Below, one piece after another: positions 1 through 3,774 of a stretch of 6,620 bases of DNA. Source of the DNA: Parachlamydiaceae bacterium. GTDB lineage: Bacteria; Chlamydiota; Chlamydiia; Chlamydiales; Parachlamydiaceae. The translations under genes and the position numbers were made by a program. How positions within the stretch are numbered: position 1 is the first letter of the stretch; every line of letters begins with the position of its first letter. Below the pieces are notes generated by a model. It was not told where the DNA came from. It worked only from the letters and a program-made list of their open reading frames with translations, and made no database searches. Where the stretch lies: positions 1 through 6,620 of the forward strand of contig JACDGH010000148.1 in assembly GCA_013815395.1 (NCBI GenBank), read 5' to 3'.

Positions 1-300
1 CCTGAATACATTGTGAGAGGCAATCTTTTTGTCTAAGTTAAAAAAAATTTACGCGAATCACCGGCGGCGGGGGCGATATAAAAAACGGGGATCAAAAAAA
101 AAGATCTGGGTACAAGTGGAGCATTTCAGGGCTACGCAGCGTAAGAATAATTTTAGCCCATTCATACATAGCTGGAGGCACAAAATGTGGGTGCATATCC
201 ACATAATACCTGAGCCCCGGAGTGGCGATATAATGTTTTATTTTTAAAGCACTAACCACTGAGAATTCTGCTTTAGCCTGGGAAAAAGGGATTTTTTGTC
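1..300. other. Gene-free, repeat-like intergenic stretch
   Basis: I see no convincing gene here. A 72-codon reading frame from a TTG at 29 to 247 has a GAGAGG upstream, but its product is a low-complexity basic start followed by sequence with no recognisable fold. Frame 1 is open for 11 codons from base 1 to a TAA at 34-36, which could be the tail of an upstream gene but is too short to judge. Two GC-rich patches (59-81 and 213-233) both end in GGCGATATAA. The second reads like the GCCCCGGAG-GGCGA type of intergenic repeat I recall from several AT-rich and PVC genomes. Small dyads lie at 133-143 (TACGC-A-GCGTA) and 185-204 (ATGTGG/CCACAT). The best reading is degenerate dispersed-repeat DNA, not coding sequence. 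Confidence 0.4.
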
Positions 301-317
301 ACAATGAAAAATAGTGC

Positions 318-348
318 TTGACCATGACGTAACGTCATCCTCTATATT
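318..348 (+). promoter_or_regulatory. MerR-type promoter and operator (19-bp spacer with dyad)
   Basis: A -35 box TTGACC (318-323) and a -10 box TATATT (343-348) are separated by exactly 19 bp, the overlong spacing typical of MerR-regulated promoters. The spacer holds a perfect odd palindrome, ATGACGT-A-ACGTCAT (324-338). Symmetry resumes two bases further out (GA at 320-321 against TC at 341-342), giving a 23-bp dyad with 9 of 11 arm positions paired. In this family the regulator binds the dyad and distorts the DNA to realign the two boxes. Because the site lies directly ahead of the merR-like gene, autoregulation is the natural inference. Transcription should start near 355, leaving a short leader. 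No second copy of the operator was seen in the window. Confidence 0.8.
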
Positions 349-372
349 TGTAGATATTAAAAGGGAGAATCC

Positions 373-1131
373 ATGGCTTACACAGTGAACAAATTAGCAA
401 AGATGTCTGGAGTTAGTATTCGGACGCTTCGCTTCTATGACCAAATCGGACTCCTCAAACCGGCATACCATGGAGACAATGGTTACCGGTTTTACGAGGA
501 AGAACAACTTCTGATGCTTCAACAAATCCTATTCTTTAGAGAGCTAGGCTTTGAATTAAAGAAAATTCAAGAGATCCTCGAAAGGAGCGACTTCGACAGA
601 ATCGCAGCGCTTCATTCTCATAAAAAAGTTTTAAAAAAGGACGCTGAACGAATTAAGAGTCTCATTGAAACAATTGATAAAACCGTCAAACACCTAAAAG
701 GAGAAAAAAGTATGCAAGATCAAGATATGTACTTTGGCTTTAGCAAAGAAAAACAGGCTGAATACGAAATGCAATTAATAGAGCGATTTGGGGATAATAT
801 GAAAAAAACTCTCGAAGAATCTCACAAAAAAACCAAGGGATGGTCAAAAGTGGATTGGGAAAATTCAAAGCAAGAGTATGATGAATTCTGCAAAGAACTC
901 ATGAAATTGATGGAAAATGGCTTTAGACCTTCTTCAGTAGAAGTTCAAGAAATTATGCCGAAGCATTTAAAATGGCTAAAAAAATTCTGGACGCCTACAC
1001 AGGAGGCTTATGCAGGCCTTGGAGAGCTTTATACCGAGCCAGGCTTTCAAAAATTTTACGAGCCCTATCACCCCAAATTAGCTCATTTTTTAGCAGATTC
1101 CATGAAGGTCTTTTCTGAAGCAGCGCTATAA
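373..1131 (+). CDS. MerR family transcriptional regulator with TipAS drug-binding domain (TipA/Mta/SkgA-like)
   Basis: This is a predicted cytoplasmic DNA-binding regulator that senses a small, probably toxic or antibiotic-like ligand. The N-terminal winged helix-turn-helix covers about residues 1-72, with the family signature around SGVSIRTLRFYDQIGLLKP (12-30) and the wing NGYRFY (36-41). A charged dimerisation coiled coil follows (about 75-111). The TipAS-type ligand domain runs from about 114 to 252, with a RFGD motif, HLKWLKKFW (198-206) and a YxxxGLGELY region (213-220). The length of 252 residues is close to the 253 I recall for Streptomyces TipAL. In my recalled alignment, the cysteine that TipAS uses to bond thiopeptides covalently corresponds here to Pro208; the only nearby cysteine is Cys173. 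The ATG at 373 has GGGAG (363-367) five bases upstream. The gene ends in tandem TAA TAA. It is probably autoregulated from the promoter at 318-348. The subfamily call is firm, but the ligand and targets are unknown. Confidence 0.93.
   Translation: MAYTVNKLAKMSGVSIRTLRFYDQIGLLKPAYHGDNGYRFYEEEQLLMLQQILFFRELGFELKKIQEILERSDFDRIAALHSHKKVLKKDAERIKSLIETIDKTVKHLKGEKSMQDQDMYFGFSKEKQAEYEMQLIERFGDNMKKTLEESHKKTKGWSKVDWENSKQEYDEFCKELMKLMENGFRPSSVEVQEIMPKHLKWLKKFWTPTQEAYAGLGELYTEPGFQKFYEPYHPKLAHFLADSMKVFSEAAL
698..714 (+). promoter_or_regulatory. Internal ribosome binding site and start for a TipAS-like short form
   Basis: Inside the merR-like gene, AAGGAG (698-703) lies eight bases before an in-frame ATG (712-714, Met114). 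This falls exactly at the junction between the coiled coil and the TipAS ligand domain. Initiation here would give a 139-residue protein consisting only of the ligand-binding domain. In Streptomyces, the tipA gene makes TipAS this way from an internal start near codon 110. The site matches consensus better than many gene starts in this window. However, the Lys-Gly-Glu coding sequence is common at this position in the family and could produce the match by itself. Confidence 0.5.
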
Positions 1132-1142
1132 TAATTTTAATT

Positions 1143-1185
1143 GGCTTGGTCATTCACCGAATAAAATGGGAATGACCAAGCCTTT
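1143..1185 (+). terminator. Hairpin terminator after the merR-like gene
   Basis: GGCTTGGTCATTC (1143-1155) and GAATGACCAAGCC (1170-1182) form a perfect 13-bp stem around a 14-base loop, eight bases after the tandem stop codons. Only three T residues follow (1183-1185) before CC, so the U-tract is weak. The position and the stem strength still favour a Rho-independent or hairpin-assisted terminator for the regulator transcript. AT-rich sequence on the left side could also help it act against transcripts from the opposite strand. Confidence 0.65.
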
Positions 1186-1258
1186 CCAAAAGGTCCTCAA
1201 AAGAGACAGTAAAGTCCTTATGTTATTTTTACGCTGGAAACCATCGAGGTGAAATGAT

Positions 1259-1399
1259 ATGATGGGTAAAAAAATCAAAGAGCTATTTTCGAATTACATC
1301 GATTACAATCGCATCCGCCTATACTGTATTGAAACACCATCAAGAAATCTAGTCTCTAAGGAGAGAATCAGTAACAATTTTTTTGCTGAAAATAGTTAG
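1259..1399 (+). CDS. Hypothetical 46-residue protein, possibly a transposase C-terminal remnant
   Basis: This short frame starts at ATG 1259, with a strong GAGGTGA (1246-1252) six bases upstream, and ends at TAG 1397-1399. It is basic and has no membrane segment. Residues 13-27 (NYIDYNRIRLYCIET) and the following Pro resemble the C-terminal end of IS3-type transposases, where a YIE/YID, YNR, RLH and TP/SP series is typical; here the spacing is compressed. The same frame is open upstream of the TGA at 1250-1252, which fits a broken longer gene. It could therefore be a real small gene, given its ribosome site, or the worn 3' end of an insertion sequence. No terminal repeats were found. The rest of the 346-base gap between the regulator and the Nudix gene contains only the hairpin at 1143 and a weak promoter near 1403. 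Confidence 0.35.
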   Translation: MMGKKIKELFSNYIDYNRIRLYCIETPSRNLVSKERISNNFFAENS

Positions 1400-1402
1400 C
1401 AC

Positions 1403-1440
1403 TTGTTACACGTGAGCAACAGTAGATTATAGTGAATCTA
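1403..1440 (+). promoter_or_regulatory. Candidate promoter for the Nudix-SDR pair
   Basis: TTGTTA (1403-1408) followed after 17 bases by ATTATA (1426-1431) is a moderate sigma-70-type match about 45 bases before the Nudix start. An alternative -10 is TATAGT (1428-1433), with a 19-base spacer. A small inverted repeat, TAGATT/AATCTA (1423-1428 and 1435-1440), overlaps the -10 area and could be an operator half-site pair or chance. The MerR-type dyad seen at 324-338 is absent here, so control by the neighbouring regulator is not supported. Confidence 0.35.
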
Positions 1441-1477
1441 TTAAGCAACTCATTCAAGAATAGAAATAATAGGTTAT

Positions 1478-1966
1478 ATGGAAAAAGATAACAAAATCCA
1501 ATCTAAAAAAAATGAAACTCAAGGGTCAATTTGGCGCCCCATAGATACCATTAGGGCAAAAGTGATTGGCCTTGCAAAGCAGGAAGATCGCTTGCTCGTT
1601 TGTGAAGTTCTCAACGACCAAGGTGAGCTTAAGGGATGGTGTCCGCTTGGCGGAGGGATTGAATTTGGCGAAACTGGCGAACAAGCATTGAAGAGAGAAA
1701 TTGCCGAGGAGCTAGGATGTGGCATTCATATTTCTGGCGAAATGCTTGTTTGCGAAAATATCTTTGAACATCACGGATTCATAGGACACGAGATCATCCT
1801 TGCATTTCCAATCAACTTTGATGATCCCGAAATTTATGCCAAAAAGCGTTTTCAAATTTACGAAAGTAATGGAAGCGTACACTGGGTAGAATGGATTGAG
1901 TTGAATCACTTTCGATCGGGAAAATCGATCCTTTTCCCACCAGCTCTGACAAAACAAATATTATAA
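1478..1966 (+). CDS. Nudix hydrolase
   Basis: This is a predicted Mg2+-dependent hydrolase of a nucleoside-diphosphate-linked compound. The complete Nudix box is at residues 59-81: Gly59, Glu65, then Arg73-Glu74, Glu77-Glu78 and Gly80, matching G-x5-E-x7-REUxEExGU, with Cys81 as the last hydrophobic position. The metal-binding glutamates are all present. The fold starts near residue 23 (RAKVIGLA strand), after a polar 17-residue N-terminal extension. The SPLGGGIE-type lead-in (WCPLGGGIE) is normal for the superfamily, and 162 residues is a usual length. The ATG at 1478 has only a weak AGG (1471-1473) four bases upstream; no better start was seen. It lies 30 bp before the SDR gene in the same direction, so the two are probably co-transcribed. 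The substrate cannot be told from sequence: detoxification of oxidised nucleotides or nucleotide-sugar hydrolysis are both possible. Confidence 0.92.
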   Translation: MEKDNKIQSKKNETQGSIWRPIDTIRAKVIGLAKQEDRLLVCEVLNDQGELKGWCPLGGGIEFGETGEQALKREIAEELGCGIHISGEMLVCENIFEHHGFIGHEIILAFPINFDDPEIYAKKRFQIYESNGSVHWVEWIELNHFRSGKSILFPPALTKQIL

Positions 1967-1996
1967 AAGAACAATACAAAAAATGGAAAAGTAAGT

Positions 1997-2812
1997 ATGA
2001 CGCAAGGTAGAGTACATAAGAAAGTCGCTCTAGTTACAGGAGCTTCTCAGGGAATTGGCAAGGAGACTGCTCTCGTGTTAGCAAAAGAAGGGGCAGTAGT
2101 GATTGTCTCCGACATCAATGATTCTTTAGGGAAAATGGTGTCCAAAGAGATCGGTGGAGAATGTATCTATCTTCATTTAGATGTTGCAATCGAAGAAGAC
2201 TGGAAGCAGGCAATATCGACGATCATCGAACGCTTCGGCAAGCTCAATATCTTAGTCAATAACGCCGGAGTGACCGGTTTTCAAGAAGGATTTGGGCCCC
2301 AAGATCCGGAAAACGCCTCTTTAGATAGTTGGAGAAAAGTGCAAGCTGTGAATTCCGATGGCACCTTTCTTGGCTGCAAGTATGCAATCCAATCGATGAA
2401 GCTCTCTGGAGAGGGATCAATTATTAATATCTCTTCGAGATCAGGGCTTGTTGGAATTCCAGGTGCTTCAGCGTATGCAGCAAGCAAGGCGTCTGTTAGA
2501 AACCACACTAAGACTGTTGCACTTTACTGCTGTCAGCAAGGATATCATATACGTTGCAATTCAGTGCACCCCGCAGCAATTTTGACCCCCATGTGGGAAC
2601 CCATGCTAGGAACAGGCCCCGATCGAGAGAACAGAATGGCCGAAATTGCAAAAGACATCCCTATGCAAAAGATGGGAAGCGTTGAGGATGTCGCAAATGC
2701 AGTGTTGTTTTTAGCTTCTGATGAATCCAAATACATCACAGGCATTGAATTAACTATTGATGGCGGAATTTTAGCCGGAGCCAGTGCCACTCCAAAAAGA
2801 CAAAACGATTAA
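1997..2812 (+). CDS. Short-chain dehydrogenase/reductase (classical SDR)
   Basis: This is a cytoplasmic NAD(P)-dependent oxidoreductase with a complete classical SDR core. The cofactor motif TGASQGIG is at residues 14-21. Asp39 at the end of strand beta-2 suggests a preference for NAD(H). Other landmarks are Asp62-Val63, NNAG at 88-91, Asn119, catalytic Ser147, and Tyr160-x3-Lys164. The C-terminal part has the usual NSVHPAAILTPM loop (a variant of the PG motif) and a LFLASDESKYITG-type segment ending in DGG. The length of 271 residues is slightly long because of a polar tail after the last strand. It resembles the hydroxysteroid or cyclic-alcohol dehydrogenase branch (7-alpha-HSDH, 3-beta/17-beta-HSD and cyclopentanol dehydrogenase), but the substrate is not predictable. 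The start has a modest GGAAAAG (1985-1991) upstream. It follows the Nudix gene by 30 bp, probably in one operon. No T-tract terminator follows; the nearest structure is the inverted repeat at 2909. Confidence 0.93.
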   Translation: MTQGRVHKKVALVTGASQGIGKETALVLAKEGAVVIVSDINDSLGKMVSKEIGGECIYLHLDVAIEEDWKQAISTIIERFGKLNILVNNAGVTGFQEGFGPQDPENASLDSWRKVQAVNSDGTFLGCKYAIQSMKLSGEGSIINISSRSGLVGIPGASAYAASKASVRNHTKTVALYCCQQGYHIRCNSVHPAAILTPMWEPMLGTGPDRENRMAEIAKDIPMQKMGSVEDVANAVLFLASDESKYITGIELTIDGGILAGASATPKRQND

Positions 2813-2908
2813 AAAAAGTTACAAAAAATTATTAAGTAAGTAATATACAAAAAAGAAAAATCACAGTACGAACGTAGAAATTATTAAAAAGGTCTTTGAT
2901 TCTTTCTC

Positions 2909-3004
2909 CAAGGTAGCCAGCGCGCCTCGCCCTGTTTTCAACAATTAACGACTAACGAAAATCATAACTTGTGGAAAACAGGGCGAGAAGCCCAGGCTAC
3001 CTTG
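2909..3004. repeat. Large imperfect inverted repeat between convergent genes
   Basis: Arms at 2909-2944 and 2969-3004 pair at 31 of 36 positions around a 24-base loop. The outer 10 bp (CAAGGTAGCC/GGCTACCTTG) and an inner 14 bp (CTCGCCCTGTTTTC/GAAAACAGGGCGAG) are perfect. Mismatches sit mainly in the seven bases between these blocks. The arms are much richer in GC than their surroundings, and the structure lies in a 238-base gap between the SDR gene and the convergent GNAT gene. It has no T-tract on either side, so it is not a classical intrinsic terminator, although a hairpin of this size could still end or stabilise transcripts from both sides. Its sharp boundaries and sequence look like a dispersed palindromic (REP or MITE-like) element. 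No target-site duplication is evident. Confidence 0.8.
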
Positions 3005-3050
3005 TGCCCACGACCAACCATAGACTAAATTAAACCAATAGCACAAATGA

Positions 3051-3581
3051 TCATTGTTCAAATTTATAAATGAACCAATCCGCACTCCAGTCCTCTTTTT
3101 TAATATGCCTTACAGTTTTTTCCGGTGTTTTACCGATAAATTTCGTTATGGCTTGCAACCAAAATGCGCATGCAATCTCATTTTCTACGAGAACCCTGAC
3201 TTGCCAACAACCTTTAAATTTTTTCCATATCTGCTGAGCTACTTCAGTGCCCACACCCTGTTTCTTGTATTTTTTTAAGATGAAAAATTCCGCTATATCC
3301 CATATTTCCTTATCATCTGAAATTGGAGACCCTTTTTGGACCATAACAAGTCCAGCAATTTTATTTTTAACGTAAATAATAAAGGGATATCGATTGGGAT
3401 CTGTCCAATAGAGTGGCAGATCTTCGTAGCCATAAAAGCCATCATCACCAATATCAAATTTCCAATATTCTGAGAAATCGTAAGCATAAAGCTCTAACAG
3501 ATTTGCTAAAATTGGCATTTGCTCAATGCTGGCTTTGACAATTTTAAGATCATCTTTATTATTAAATGAATCGTATTTCAT
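3051..3581 (-). CDS. GNAT family N-acetyltransferase
   Basis: This is a predicted acetyl-CoA-dependent transferase of 176 residues, consistent with a single GNAT domain. The N-terminal helix region (about 15-40, ending LLELYAYDFSEY) and the GYEDLPLYWTDPNRYPFIIY segment (51-70) match a group of uncharacterised GNAT proteins I associate with COG5628. The beta-4 strand (AGLVMVQ, 76-82) leads to motif A at about 96-115, where KKYKKQGVGTEVA supplies the pyrophosphate-binding loop. The usual Arg/Gln of the R/Q-x-x-G-x-G/A signature is Lys106, a conservative change. The C-terminal part (ENEIACAFWLQAITKF) is the typical motif B helix region. The ATG (3581-3579) has GAGGA (3595-3591) nine bases upstream. 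The gene is convergent with the SDR gene and divergent from valS. The acceptor substrate is unknown; no feature ties it to ribosomal proteins or to a particular drug. Confidence 0.88.
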   Translation of the reverse strand: MKYDSFNNKDDLKIVKASIEQMPILANLLELYAYDFSEYWKFDIGDDGFYGYEDLPLYWTDPNRYPFIIYVKNKIAGLVMVQKGSPISDDKEIWDIAEFFILKKYKKQGVGTEVAQQIWKKFKGCWQVRVLVENEIACAFWLQAITKFIGKTPEKTVRHIKKEDWSADWFIYKFEQ

Positions 3582-3617
3582 AGGTTTCGTTCCTCAAAAA
3601 AAATATAAAAAGACTTT

Positions 3618-3645
3618 AATATAACGCCTTAGAATTAATGTGCAA
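3618..3645 (-). promoter_or_regulatory. Candidate promoter of the GNAT gene
   Basis: Read on the - strand, TTGCAC (3645-3640) and TATATT (3623-3618) are separated by 16 bases, a good sigma-70-type match about 37 bases from the start codon. This would give a short leader containing the GAGGA ribosome site. It is the best promoter-like pair in the intergenic region on this strand, judged only by consensus similarity. Confidence 0.45.
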
Positions 3646-3719
3646 CAAAAAATTCGGTTCTTGGGAAAAAGATCTTGTTCATCTTACAATTAAATATTCT
3701 ATTAAAAATTCTTTTGAAG

Positions 3720-3734
3720 TGAGAAATATTCTCA
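3720..3734. promoter_or_regulatory. Small perfect dyad upstream of valS
   Basis: TGAGAA-ATA-TTCTCA is a perfect 6+3+6 palindrome 40 bases before the valS start codon. A -10-like TAGTAT (3744-3749) lies just to its right, so the dyad would cover the -35 zone of that promoter and could be an operator. The -35 itself is poor. A second possible promoter is TTGTTC (3675-3680) with TCTATT (3698-3703). I see no T-box structure. Confidence 0.3.
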
Positions 3735-3774
3735 ATTGTGGCATAGTATATCCAACTTATTATCAGGATTTCAT

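Noticed and set aside
1..36. An open frame of 11 codons ending in TAA at 34-36, possibly the tail of an upstream + strand gene
   Set aside because: An 11-codon open stretch is common by chance and shows nothing diagnostic, so it is not called as a gene.
90..106. GATC-A9-GATC symmetry
   Set aside because: GATC is itself palindromic and the spacer is a plain A-tract, so the symmetry carries little information.
29..247. A 72-codon + strand reading frame with a TTG start
   Set aside because: It has a rare start codon, a low-complexity Lys/Arg-rich beginning and no recognisable domain, and it runs through repeat-like DNA including both GGCGATATAA patches. More likely non-coding.
1174..1195. An alternative hairpin (GACC and CCTTT pairing with AAAGG and TC) overlapping the right arm of the terminator after the regulator, as in an attenuator
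   Set aside because: It is much weaker than the perfect 13-bp stem and has no linked leader peptide or known RNA motif. The structure is already downstream of the coding region.
2281..2790. Two - strand reading frames inside the SDR gene (2281-2508 and 2545-2790)
   Set aside because: They are antisense shadows of a strongly supported SDR coding frame, with no plausible product.
2885..3010. Inverted repeat considered as a classical Rho-independent terminator
   Set aside because: No T-run follows the stem on either strand, and the arms and loop are longer than usual. It is kept as a repeat element instead.
3054..3278. A + strand reading frame opposite the GNAT gene
   Set aside because: The - strand frame has a complete GNAT motif A, a good ribosome site and a plausible promoter. 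The + strand product has no recognisable features.
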